Position numbers and translations under genes: made by a program
The notes under the pieces: model-generated
The model's database searches: none
What the model saw: the letters and a program-made list of their open reading frames with translations, nothing else
Told to the model about the DNA's origin: nothing
In this document: in pieces, positions 27,088 through 34,936 of the stretch
Position numbering within the stretch: position 1 is the stretch's first letter
Layout of the letters: the number at the start of each line of letters is the position of its first letter
Assembly (NCBI RefSeq): GCF_021532615.1
Contig: NZ_JAKGAQ010000001.1
Location: 186,001-250,000 of the forward strand
Source: Octadecabacter dasysiphoniae
Lineage (GTDB): Bacteria > Pseudomonadota > Alphaproteobacteria > Rhodobacterales > Rhodobacteraceae
Length of the DNA: 64,000 nt
Direction of reading: 5' to 3'

Positions 27088-27173
27088 CGGAGAAACCTTT
27101 TTTGTCAGGATTGATATATGCGGGTCGACGCACCCAAAGTCAAGGTTTGGAACGATTCTAAACTGCACGCACA

Positions 27174-27202
27174 CAAACGGGCCACCCTTTTGGGGCGGCC
27201 CG
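27174..27202 (-). terminator. Intrinsic terminator of the 108-residue secreted protein gene
   Basis: On the minus strand a 10-bp GC-rich stem (27193-27202 with 27178-27187, one G-U pair) with a CAAAA-type loop, followed by TTTGTGT. It sits 30 bases after the stop of the gene at 27232-27558 and ahead of the Nfu gene. Confidence 0.75.
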
Positions 27203-27231
27203 CTCATGGGGAGGGAGGGTTTGGTAGTGTC

Positions 27232-27558
27232 TTAGTTGAACTCGAGTTCCTGTGTGTCCACGATCTCGCCGTTGACTTTCAGGATTGCGATGGCGTCGGT
27301 GTCTACGCGGTTGATGTCGACGTCGACGTCAGTGTTTGCGCCGGCCATCACAGCTTCGGAACCGATCAATGCGCCGATTTCGCCTTTGTGGAAGGTGTAG
27401 ACTTCGACCACGCCGTTGCCATCAGCACGCACGGTGCCCAGCTCGACCTGCTGTGGGTTGTCCTGCTCCAGGACGAAGTTGGAAATGTAGCTGTCAGCAG
27501 ATGCGAAAGTTGCGGAAGCAGCGATTGCAGCAGCGGCGATTGTGAGTGTCTTAAACAT
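27232..27558 (-). CDS. Small secreted protein, unknown function
   Basis: 108 residues with a clear signal peptide (about 1-21, MFKTLTIAAAAIAASATFASA). The mature part is acidic and strand-rich (ISNFVLEQDNPQQVELGTVRADG, GVVEVYTFH, TDVDVDINRVDTDAIAILKVNG), suggesting a small beta-sandwich periplasmic protein with no cysteine. AGGAAAA precedes the ATG, and the gene has its own terminator, so it is a separate, probably well-expressed unit. No named domain recognised. Confidence 0.8.
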   Translation of the reverse strand: MFKTLTIAAAAIAASATFASADSYISNFVLEQDNPQQVELGTVRADGNGVVEVYTFHKGEIGALIGSEAVMAGANTDVDVDINRVDTDAIAILKVNGEIVDTQELEFN

Positions 27559-27997
27559 GGTATTTTCCTTTTCTGCCCCGTTTCGGAGCGTTGGTTAATG
27601 CCCCTTATACGGGGCGGTGTGGTGTGCTCCGTCGTTCGGAGCGGTGTCTGGTGCAGCGGGTTGCTGCGTTTCGATGAGATGAACTTGGGGCTTAATCGGG
27701 GCGGCGAATAGGGGTGTGGCGGTCACGAAAAAATGGGCAGGCGTGACAGACCCAGGGTCTTGACGTCACGCACGGGCGCACAAATGGGGGGTTCTCCTGC
27801 ATGCGCGCACAGAACCGCGAATTTGGCTGTGCAATGGTTCACAGTGAAATGTTGCATCGGCTCACACCCGCCGATTGAACGCAAAAACGTGAGCGGATTT
27901 TGTTACATTTTATTCCCGCCGCAGTGAGCAATATGTCGCCAATTCAAGGACTTCTGTCACAAATAGCACGGCGCCGTGTGCGTGGGTTGGCCAAAAC
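27559..27997. other. Gene-free stretch between the secreted protein and the UspA gene
   Basis: About 440 bases without a convincing gene on either strand. It must hold the promoter of the small secreted protein (right-hand side of that gene). I see no tRNA-like fold; apart from the terminator hairpin at its right end nothing structured is evident. Confidence 0.5.
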
Positions 27998-28025
27998 AAA
28001 GGCCGCGCAATGGTGCGCGGCCTTT
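27989..28025 (-). terminator. Intrinsic terminator of the UspA-family gene
   Basis: Perfect 12-bp stem (27998-28009 with 28014-28025, AAAGGCCGCGCA and complement), loop ATGG on the plus strand; on the minus strand it is followed by TTTGTTTTGG. It lies 31 bases after the stop of the universal stress protein gene. Confidence 0.88.
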
Positions 28026-28055
28026 GAAGACGGGAATCAGGATGTCGGGCAGGGC

Positions 28056-28511
28056 TTAACTGATCGCCTCAAGCCGTTCTTTTGACATATCGCCCGGAAC
28101 AATCGTCATCGGGATCGGCAAAGACCCCGCTTGTTTGGTCATCGCGGTGATCAACGGGCCCGGACCCTTCTTGTCGGACGCCGCCCCGAGGACCAGCACC
28201 CCGACTTCGGGGTCTTCTTCGATCTGCGCGAGGATTTCGTTCACCGGCACCCCTTCGCGGATCACCAGTTCCGGATCGACGCCCTGTTTGTCACGCATCC
28301 ATTTGGCGAAGACCTCAAAATGGACCTCGATCCGTTCGCGGGTTTCGGCGCGCATCACATCTGCCACGCCAATCCAGTGGTTGAATTCATCCGGTGGAAT
28401 AATCGATAGCACTTCGACGCCGCCGCCCGTCTTTGCCGCGCGCATGGCCGCAAAGCGCATGGCGTTCAGACATTCACGGCTATCGTCTAGAATTACGAGG
28501 AACTTGCGCAT
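28056..28511 (-). CDS. Universal stress protein (UspA family)
   Basis: 151 residues with the Usp Rossmann-like fold: MRKFLVILDDSRECLNAMRFAAMRAAKTGGGVEVLSII at the start and VLVLGAASDKKGPGPLITAMTKQA toward the end. The ATP-binding pattern G-x2-G-x9-G(S/T) is only partly present, so nucleotide binding is uncertain. GGGAGAG precedes the ATG. Monocistronic, ending in its own terminator. Confidence 0.88.
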   Translation of the reverse strand: MRKFLVILDDSRECLNAMRFAAMRAAKTGGGVEVLSIIPPDEFNHWIGVADVMRAETRERIEVHFEVFAKWMRDKQGVDPELVIREGVPVNEILAQIEEDPEVGVLVLGAASDKKGPGPLITAMTKQAGSLPIPMTIVPGDMSKERLEAIS

Positions 28512-28579
28512 GGTGTCTCTCCCTTAAGGCAGGTGTCACAATGGCGCAGGGGTCGCGTGCGCGCAATGGATATGTGCGC

Positions 28580-29638
28580 CTATATAAGTCGACGTTTGGC
28601 CACGCGCAGGCAGACATTGCCGCATTGCTGCCCGCAAAATAGCGCGGCCTGTATCATGAACAGATATAATGTGACGCCCGCGGCCAAGGCCAAATCGCTG
28701 ATCCGCACAGCGGCGCGCAACACACGGGTCTTTCCCAGCACCTCAAACGCGCCGCGGGTTTTGGGGCCCAGCGCATCTGTCACCCGTGCCAGCCGTGCAG
28801 CGTCTTGCGCGTTGTCGACGTGTCGCATCAGCAATAGGGCCTCAGCGAGGGATGTGTTTTGCGCGATGCGGCGCAATGATCCGCCCAGATCACCAAGTTC
28901 GGCCAGTTTGGCGGCGTCCACCATGTCGCTTGGGCCGATCCGCAGGGCTGTCAAATCGCCCATCCGGTCCCAGCGCACGGCATCACCAACCAACGTGCCA
29001 AGGCGCGCAGCCATGGGGGCGGTCAACGTCCCCAACCGCCGTGCCATGCGCAAAACGGATGTGCCCGCCTTGATGGTGTAACTGCTGCCACCACTGGCCA
29101 GCACCACGCCCGTCGCACCAAGCCCGACAATCGCAAGGCCCACATCCAATTGGTCCACGTCACCGCCCTCAAGATACATAAGCCCGGCACGGCGCAGCGC
29201 GTTCACATCCCCCGCCGGGGTCAGCTCGAACGGAAGCGCGCACGCGCCGATCTGCGCAATCGTCGCACAGGCATTGATATCAACCGCGCAGGCGCCGCAG
29301 GCCGTTGTGCGCGCAAACACACCACTGGCTGCCACATTCAGCGCGTTGATATCGGCCAGCATCGGGGCGGGCAGCTGCACGTCGTGATCATTGGCCAGTT
29401 GCAGCAACAGCAAAATCTGTTCCAGATCCTCGGCCAATATCGCGTCCTGCATGCGCGGTAAAATCCAGCCAAGATCAACCTCCCCCGCGACGGCCCGCAC
29501 CAATGCGGCGCGGGTCTGTTCGATGCTGCGATCCACGATGGGGGCCGCAAAGGGCGATTGCGTTGACAGCCAGACAAGGCACATCACCGTCATGGCAAAC
29601 GGGCTGATCGATAGGACGATATAAAACGCGCGTTTCAC
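28580..29638 (-). CDS. Uncharacterised membrane protein with a Cys-rich extracytoplasmic segment
   Basis: 352 residues from the GTG at 29638, which overlaps the TGA of the aminotransferase gene (GTGA); the two are therefore coupled. Predicted helices: N-terminal (about 6-26, IVLSISPFAMTVMCLVWL), central hydrophobic (about 160-182, LAIVGLGATGVVLASGG) and C-terminal (about 318-340, LALAAGVTLYLFMIQAALFC). Between the first two lies a cysteine cluster (TACGACAVDINACATIAQIGAC). The C-terminal part ends with CGQQCGNVCLRVAKRR. I do not recognise a domain; similar proteins probably occur in related genomes. Function unknown. Confidence 0.65.
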   Translation of the reverse strand: MKRAFYIVLSISPFAMTVMCLVWLSTQSPFAAPIVDRSIEQTRAALVRAVAGEVDLGWILPRMQDAILAEDLEQILLLLQLANDHDVQLPAPMLADINALNVAASGVFARTTACGACAVDINACATIAQIGACALPFELTPAGDVNALRRAGLMYLEGGDVDQLDVGLAIVGLGATGVVLASGGSSYTIKAGTSVLRMARRLGTLTAPMAARLGTLVGDAVRWDRMGDLTALRIGPSDMVDAAKLAELGDLGGSLRRIAQNTSLAEALLLMRHVDNAQDAARLARVTDALGPKTRGAFEVLGKTRVLRAAVRISDLALAAGVTLYLFMIQAALFCGQQCGNVCLRVAKRRLI

Positions 29639-30510
29639 GCCGTGGACATGGCGTCGCGTTTGGCCCAGTCCCAATATAGATCGCGCGCACGCCGCGTTAC
29701 GGGCCCGACCTGATACTGGATATCGTCGAAGGCCGTGATCGGCGTGACCTTGGACATGTTCCCGCTCAGGAACATCTCGTCTGCGTCGCGCGCATCATCA
29801 AAGCTCAGCACGGTTTCATGGACAGCGTATCCATCGGCGCGCAGGTTGCTGATATGGCGCGCCCGCGTGATGCCCGCCAGAAACGTCCCATTGGGCACGG
29901 GCGTAAACACTTCACCGTTTTTGACCAAAAACACATTCGACGTCGCACTTTCGGCGAGGTTCCCCATCGCGTCCGCACACAACGCATTGCCGAACCCTTT
30001 GGCCTGCGCCTCTGCCAGCATCCGCGCGTTGTTGGGATATAGGCAGGCCGCCTTGGCGTTCACTACGGATGATTCCATCACAGGACGGCGAAACCGCGTT
30101 GTTGTGACGGTGGTTGTTGCCGTGTCACTCGGCATCGGGATTTCCTCAAGGCAAATCGCGAAACCGGGCTGGTCTTCACCGGGGCGGATCGTGCCCACAC
30201 CAGTATCACGACCCCAATACATCGGGCGGATGTAAACGGCAGCATCGGCGGGATATAACGCGAGCCCCTCGCGCACGATGTCCATCATGTCATCCGCACT
30301 GACCCACGGCACCAGCATCAGCGCCTGCGCAGATCGGTTCACCCGTTCGCAATGTCTATCCAGATCAGGCACGACGCCATAAACCGACCGCGCCCCGTCA
30401 AACACCGCTGACCCCAGCCACATCCCGTGATCGGCGGCGCGCATCAGGGGTATATCGCCCTCGTGCCATTGGCCCTCATAATAGGTGCGAATATTGGTGC
30501 CCGTCGCCAT
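29635..30510 (-). CDS. ilvE: Branched-chain amino-acid aminotransferase (class IV)
   Basis: 291 residues. Transaminates leucine, isoleucine and valine with 2-oxoglutarate using PLP. Fold-type IV motifs: HGMWLGSAVFDGARS near the N-terminus, IRPMYWG, the PLP lysine in VVNAKAACLYPNNARM, and LAESATSNVFLVKNGEVFTP with FLAGITRAR. The start at 30510 (MATGTN) is chosen because GGAGG lies 8 bases ahead; the ATG at 30525 would be within that ribosome site. D-amino-acid or 4-amino-4-deoxychorismate lyase paralogues share this fold, so the exact substrate is likely, not certain. Overlaps the next gene by 4 bases. Confidence 0.85.
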   Translation of the reverse strand: MATGTNIRTYYEGQWHEGDIPLMRAADHGMWLGSAVFDGARSVYGVVPDLDRHCERVNRSAQALMLVPWVSADDMMDIVREGLALYPADAAVYIRPMYWGRDTGVGTIRPGEDQPGFAICLEEIPMPSDTATTTVTTTRFRRPVMESSVVNAKAACLYPNNARMLAEAQAKGFGNALCADAMGNLAESATSNVFLVKNGEVFTPVPNGTFLAGITRARHISNLRADGYAVHETVLSFDDARDADEMFLSGNMSKVTPITAFDDIQYQVGPVTRRARDLYWDWAKRDAMSTA

Positions 30511-30640
30511 TTTCTCAGCCTCCATTTGTTTTCCAGAACCCTAACAGGCCGCCCCGTGTCGTCCAGACATTGCGGCCAACGCCACGCAAATACGCGCAGT
30601 TTGACAAATTGATGCCCCAACTTCGTGCGATCCCACACAG

Positions 30641-31078
30641 ATGGGCAACGTAACACACCTCATGCGGATTATTTTAGGCGTTGTGGCGTTTGCCATCGGC
30701 ATATCGTTGTTCATCGAAGTCATGAACCTGCCGAATTTCTTCAACGGCTTCGGGACACCCAATTTGCATTGGGTGCTGGCCCTGTCGTCCGCCTTCGGGG
30801 CGTCTTTTCCGGTCGTTCTGACGGGACTGCACACAATCTTCCTGCGCAGACTGGCCAATCCTTTTTGGAACCGCGAAACCCACCGCACCATTATTGGCAG
30901 CATGGGGGCTGGCATGGGGTCGGATGTCTATTTGTCCTACCTTCTCGATCAAAACCCGCATTTGGGTCTTTTGTTGATGATGCTGTTGTGCGGGATGATC
31001 TGCCTGTTTGTGGTCCGCAAATCCCCCGGTGGCATTGCCGTTGCGCCCGCGCCGCGCGATGGCGTCACACCCTATTAA
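30641..31078 (+). CDS. Small multi-helix membrane protein, unknown function
   Basis: 145 residues with about four hydrophobic helices (about 9-26 IILGVVAFAIGISLFI, 43-62 HWVLALSSAFGASFPVVLTG, 83-100, 107-127 GLLLMMLLCGMICLFVV), and a short hydrophilic tail. No domain recognised. It stands alone on the plus strand, between the divergent aminotransferase gene and the convergent trpS gene. The ATG at 30641 (MGNVTH) is used; an internal ATG at residue 8 is also possible. Confidence 0.6.
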   Translation: MGNVTHLMRIILGVVAFAIGISLFIEVMNLPNFFNGFGTPNLHWVLALSSAFGASFPVVLTGLHTIFLRRLANPFWNRETHRTIIGSMGAGMGSDVYLSYLLDQNPHLGLLLMMLLCGMICLFVVRKSPGGIAVAPAPRDGVTPY

Positions 31079-31375
31079 CCGACGCACGGCATTCTGCATC
31101 TTGGTTAACCCGCGTGCCTAAACCCCACGCGCCATGGAATTTCGAAAACGGCAGCCGGTCCCACAGACCACCTCGTTCTATGCAGAGACCCTGGTAGAGA
31201 AAAGGTGCAGGGACAGGTCGCAGCGCACAGACCTTGGAGTTAAACCCCCACGGCCCCGTCTTTCGCCCAGTCCTTTTCCCTTAAGACCGCAGCAGACCAA
31301 CGATATCGTATCAGGTGAAAGCACTTCGCTTTCGCCACCGTCGCCCGTTTTACGCGCGGCGACTGCGGTTGCATG
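31079..31375. other. Intergenic region holding a duplicated trpS 3' end
   Basis: No gene is supported in these 297 bases. They contain a 23-base perfect repeat of the trpS 3' coding end (see the repeat feature) and a short hairpin (GGTGAAAGC at 31314-31322 pairing with GCTTTCGCC at 31328-31336, one G-U). The left part (31079-31280) shows nothing I can name. Confidence 0.6.
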
Positions 31376-31405
31376 CTAGGATCGCAGCAGACCAACGATA
31401 TCGTA
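31281..31405 (-). repeat. Duplicated 3' end of trpS flanking a 72-base insert
   Basis: A 23-base direct repeat occurs at 31288-31310 and at 31383-31405. On the minus strand both encode the ending YDIVGLLRS followed by a stop. Beyond the exact repeat the copies differ only at third codon positions: trpS proper ends CGA-TCC-TAG (31376-31384), the outer copy CGG-TCT-TAA (31281-31289). The 72 bases between (31311-31382) hold the remaining trpS codons and the hairpin. The outer copy has a stop codon (TGA) immediately upstream in frame, so it is not itself translated. The layout is that of an insertion which replaced the gene end, leaving the old end behind. Confidence 0.8.
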
Positions 31406-32395
31406 AGTACGGTCAAGGATTGGCGTCGCGATTTCGCGGGCACGCTGCGCGCCGCGTGCCAGTTTGCGATCGATTTCCGCCGGATCATCCATAAGGCGTT
31501 TCATCTCGTCTGAAATAGGCGACAACTTGGTGACGGCCAGATCGGCCAGCGCGGGCTTGAACTTGCCCCATTGCGCGCCGCTGTATTCAGCGATCACCTG
31601 TTGGGGCGTCGCATCAGACAGGCTGGCGTAAATATCGACAAGGTTCTTGGCCTCTGGACGCCCGACCAAACCTTCAACCGTTTCGGGCAGGGGTTCGGCA
31701 TCCGACTTCGCCTTTTTGAATTTCTTGGCAATGGTGTCCGCATCATCAAGCATGTTGATGCGTTCCATATCACTGACGCCGGACTTGGACATCTTCTTGG
31801 TGCCGTCGCGCAGGTTCATCACCCGCATGCCGGGGCCTTCGATCACGGGTTCGGTGATCGGAAAGAAATCGACCTTGTAGTCATTGTTAAACTTGGCCGC
31901 GATGTCGCGTGTCAGCTCAACGTGTTGCTTCTGGTCTTCACCCACTGGAACATGAGTGGCGTGATACAGCAAAATGTCAGCGGCCATCAGCGATGGATAG
32001 GCATACAGGCCCAGCGATACCTTTTCAGCATTCTTGCCCGCCTTGTCCTTGAACTGCGTCATGCGGTTCATCCAGCCAACGCGCGCCACGCAATTGAAAA
32101 TCCAGGCAAGTTGCGCGTGCTCGGGCACTTGGGACTGGTTGAACAGCACGGATTTTTCCGGATCAATACCGGATGCCAGGTATCCGGCGGCCAGCTCGCG
32201 GGTCGCATTTTTCAATTCCGCCGGGTCCTGCCAGACAGTGATGGCGTGCAGATCGACCATGCAGAACACGGTTTCCATGTCATCAGATTGCATACCGACC
32301 CAGCGCTTGATCGCGCCAAGGTAGTTGCCAAGCGTCAGACCGCCAGACGGTTTGATGCCGGAAAAGACACGCGGAGTAAAAGTGCTGTCTGTCAT
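31376..32395 (-). CDS. trpS: Tryptophanyl-tRNA synthetase
   Basis: 339 residues, class I aminoacyl-tRNA synthetase charging tRNA-Trp. The N-terminal [16 protein letters not shown] holds the TLGNY form of the HIGH motif and KKMSKSGVS is the KMSKS loop (about residues 195-203). Length is as expected. Its last nine residues and stop appear a second time just downstream. Divergent from the rhomboid-like gene. Confidence 0.96.
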   Translation of the reverse strand: MTDSTFTPRVFSGIKPSGGLTLGNYLGAIKRWVGMQSDDMETVFCMVDLHAITVWQDPAELKNATRELAAGYLASGIDPEKSVLFNQSQVPEHAQLAWIFNCVARVGWMNRMTQFKDKAGKNAEKVSLGLYAYPSLMAADILLYHATHVPVGEDQKQHVELTRDIAAKFNNDYKVDFFPITEPVIEGPGMRVMNLRDGTKKMSKSGVSDMERINMLDDADTIAKKFKKAKSDAEPLPETVEGLVGRPEAKNLVDIYASLSDATPQQVIAEYSGAQWGKFKPALADLAVTKLSPISDEMKRLMDDPAEIDRKLARGAQRAREIATPILDRTYDIVGLLRS

Positions 32396-32475
32396 GATGC
32401 GGTCCTATGACTGGATTTCGTGGTCCCGCTGGCTTACCCATGCCCTCAACAGCCGTCAACCAAAGGGCACCCGCC

Positions 32476-33153
32476 GTGCAAGAAGAAAACCCGTTCAATT
32501 CCATTCCCGCCGTCCCCCTGATCATGGTGCTTGTCATCGCAGGCATCGAACTCACCCTAAGTGCAGCAGACAACGGCATCATCGGCGGTGCACAAGGCAT
32601 CGGTTGGCGTTCGGCGGCGTTTCAGGACTACGCCTTCGCCCCTGCCGTGATGACAGAAATTTTTGAACGCGGCCGCGGATCGTTCGATCTGTGGAAACGG
32701 TTTGTGACCTACCCGTTCGTGCACATCTCATTCACCCACGCACTTTGGGCGGTTGTGCTGCTTCTCGCGCTGGGCAAATTCGTAGGCGAGGCATTCCGCC
32801 CTTTCGCCTTTGTCGCCCTGTTTGCCGCCAGTTCCACACTTGGTGCCGCGGTCTACGGGATGCTGTCATGGCAAAACGCGCCGCTGCTGGGCGCATACCC
32901 TGGCGTTTACGGTCTGATCGGGGCCTATACCTACCTGATGTGGCTGGCCCTTGACCGGATCGGTGAAAACCAGCTTAAGGCGTTCCAGCTGATCGCCATT
33001 TTGCTTGGTATTATGTTGGTCTATGCGATGATCTTTGGATCAACCCCCACTTGGATCGCCGAAGTCGCAGGTTTTCTGATCGGCCTGTTTGTCGCCCCGT
33101 TGCTGGCACCAGGTGGATGGGCAGCCTTCCTGACCCGCGTGCGCAAACGCTGA
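32476..33153 (+). CDS. Rhomboid-fold membrane protein lacking catalytic residues
   Basis: 225 residues from the GTG at 32476, chosen because AAAGGG lies 8 bases ahead and because relatives begin near NPFNSIP; ATG at 32407 and 32440 are in frame but have no ribosome site. Six transmembrane helices fit the rhomboid fold, with THALWAVVLLLALGKFVGE as helix 2. In place of the GxSG serine loop the sequence is GAYPGVYGLIG (Tyr141), and in place of the helix 6 catalytic His is Glu196 (WIAEVAGFLIGL). It should therefore be proteolytically dead. Annotation pipelines usually call this family a rhomboid serine protease. Divergent from trpS. Confidence 0.8.
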   Translation: MQEENPFNSIPAVPLIMVLVIAGIELTLSAADNGIIGGAQGIGWRSAAFQDYAFAPAVMTEIFERGRGSFDLWKRFVTYPFVHISFTHALWAVVLLLALGKFVGEAFRPFAFVALFAASSTLGAAVYGMLSWQNAPLLGAYPGVYGLIGAYTYLMWLALDRIGENQLKAFQLIAILLGIMLVYAMIFGSTPTWIAEVAGFLIGLFVAPLLAPGGWAAFLTRVRKR

Positions 33154-33166
33154 TCCCGTCTGAGCT

Positions 33167-33216
33167 TCATAAATATTCTAGGGGGGGAGCGAAGCGATGG
33201 GGGACTAGTCCCCCGC
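33167..33216. terminator. G-rich palindromic element after the rhomboid-like gene
   Basis: GGGGGACTAGTCCCCC (33199-33214) is a perfect 16-base palindrome, preceded at 33181-33187 by a run of seven G that could alternatively pair with the same C run. The whole follows CTTCATAAATATTCTA (33165-33180). There is no T-run, so termination is uncertain. I recall similar G-run plus C-run elements in other Rhodobacteraceae intergenic regions. Confidence 0.45.
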
Positions 33217-33239
33217 CACGCCCGCGGCACGCGCCCAAA

Positions 33240-34799
33240 TCACCGTCGCATGGCCGCTTTGAATTCTGACAGGCGGAACGCGCCTATCATCTGGCCGATT
33301 ACGAAATATCCGCCCAGCCCCACAGCCACCACAAACGCCAACGCGGCGTAGCGCACGGTTGCCATGCCCAGCGCGGGGCCAACCAGCCCCACAGCGACCA
33401 TCAACACCCCGCCCATCAGGCCGGACGCCAGCATAATGCGCCACAAACGGTGTTTGAACCGCGCATCAAAAGACGCGGCTTCGCCCATGTCGCGACTGCC
33501 GCGCCACAGCAACCAAACCATCACCCATGCGGCCAATGTTGTGGCCAGGGCGGCGGCGATATAGCCGATGTACATCGACAGCCCGATCGCCACGACAGCG
33601 TTCACAACCATCGCCACAGCGGCATAATAGAACGGGCGTTTGGTGTCTTCGCGCGCGAAAAACAGCGGCTGCAAGGCCTTTTGCAAGACGAACGCGGGCA
33701 GTCCAAGGCCATAAACCGACACCGCCAGGGCCGTGGCCGCCGTGTCATCTGAATCAAACGCGCCGCGTTCAAACAACACGCTGACCAGCGGCAACGGGAT
33801 CACGACCAATGCCACAGCAGCCGGAATCGTCAGCGCCAGCGCCAGTTCGGACGCGCGGTTGAACGCATCGCGCCCGCCCGCCAAATCACCGGCGGCCAAC
33901 CGGCGGCTCAGGTCGGGCAGCAGCACCACGCCCAGCGCAATCGCGACCACACCAAGGGGCAGTTGATACAAACGATCCGCATAAGACAGCCACGCGATGG
34001 CACCGTCATAAAAGCTCGCCACTTGGCGGCCGACCAAAAGGTTGATCTGCACCACTCCGCCCGCCAGCATCGCCGGGGCCGCGATGATCGCGAGGCGGCG
34101 TAAATCCGGTGTCAGTCGTGGGCGGCGCAGCCCGAATGTGAACCCCGCACGCCGCGCGGCCCACCAGACCAGCGCCAGCTGCGCCACACCTGCAATCGGC
34201 ACCGCCCAAGCAAGACCAGTGCCCACAAACCCCGCCACGTCACCGCCATCAGGCGCACCAAAAGACGCGGCAATCATCGCGATGATGAAAACCACGTTTA
34301 GCAACACGGGCGCCGCAGCCGCCGCCACAAACCGCCCTGTCGCGTTCAGCACACCGGACACCAACGCAGCGAGGGAGATAAACAAAATATAAGGAAACGC
34401 GATCCGCCCATAGGTCACGGCCAGATCAAACCGCACATCCCCAGCGAACCCGCTGGCCATCATCAAAACCAGGGCAGGCATGAACACCACACCCAAAACC
34501 GTAAAGATCAACAAGAAGAACCCAAGCCCCACAAAGGCATCTTGCGCAAAATCCTGAGCGTCCTGTTCCGCCTGAAGTTTTTTGGAAAACATCGGCACGA
34601 ACGCCATGTTGAACGCGCCTTCGGCAAAGAAACGGCGGAACATATTGGGCAGCGAAAACGCGACCAGAAAGGCCTGCGCAACGGGTCCGGTGCCCAGATA
34701 GGCCGCAATCAGGATGTCGCGTACAAAACCGAACACACGGCTGAGCAACGTCCAGACCCCAACGGTCAGAAAGCCGGAAATCAGGCGGATCGGTTTCAT
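33240..34799 (-). CDS. murJ: Lipid II flippase MurJ (MviN family)
   Basis: 519 residues from the ATG at 34799 (MKPIRLISGF); the frame extends further upstream, but this start matches the family. About 14 transmembrane helices. Hallmarks: TLLSRVFGFVRDILIAAYLGTGPVAQAFLVAFSLPNMFRRFFAEGAFNMAFVP near the N-terminus, containing the conserved Arg residues that face the lipid II channel. Flips lipid II across the inner membrane for peptidoglycan synthesis; essential. Typical order glnD-murJ-trpS. Confidence 0.95.
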   Translation of the reverse strand: MKPIRLISGFLTVGVWTLLSRVFGFVRDILIAAYLGTGPVAQAFLVAFSLPNMFRRFFAEGAFNMAFVPMFSKKLQAEQDAQDFAQDAFVGLGFFLLIFTVLGVVFMPALVLMMASGFAGDVRFDLAVTYGRIAFPYILFISLAALVSGVLNATGRFVAAAAAPVLLNVVFIIAMIAASFGAPDGGDVAGFVGTGLAWAVPIAGVAQLALVWWAARRAGFTFGLRRPRLTPDLRRLAIIAAPAMLAGGVVQINLLVGRQVASFYDGAIAWLSYADRLYQLPLGVVAIALGVVLLPDLSRRLAAGDLAGGRDAFNRASELALALTIPAAVALVVIPLPLVSVLFERGAFDSDDTAATALAVSVYGLGLPAFVLQKALQPLFFAREDTKRPFYYAAVAMVVNAVVAIGLSMYIGYIAAALATTLAAWVMVWLLWRGSRDMGEAASFDARFKHRLWRIMLASGLMGGVLMVAVGLVGPALGMATVRYAALAFVVAVGLGGYFVIGQMIGAFRLSEFKAAMRR

Positions 34800-34891
34800 G
34801 TGTGTCCTGCTCGGATCAGTGTTGTTGACCCGTTCTAGGGGCAACGCCGCGCAAACTCTATGGAAAAGGTGTGCAAACGATGTGCAGGATG

Positions 34892-34923
34892 CCTCCGGCG
34901 GGAGTTTTTTGGTCTAGATGAAG
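34892..34923 (+). repeat. 32-nt dispersed intergenic element, copy 1
   Basis: The plus strand reads CCTCCGGCGGGAG, TTTTTT, GGTCTAGATGAAG. It differs at two positions from 52572-52603 (opposite orientation). CTCC/GGAG can form a small hairpin followed by six T, a terminator-like shape on the plus strand, although the flanking genes glnD and murJ are on the minus strand. I recall this CCTCCGGCGGGAG-plus-T-run element in many Rhodobacteraceae intergenic regions. Confidence 0.7.
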
Positions 34924-34936
34924 GCGCAAAGATCCA

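Noticed and set aside
31281..31310. Outer trpS copy as a coding region
   Set aside because: It is preceded in frame by a TGA codon directly upstream and has no start, so it cannot be translated on its own; it is listed as a repeat.
32407..32475. ATG starts for the rhomboid-like gene at 32407 and 32440
   Set aside because: No ribosome site ahead of them and they add an unmatched N-terminal tail close to the divergent trpS start; the GTG at 32476 has AAAGGG 8 bases upstream.
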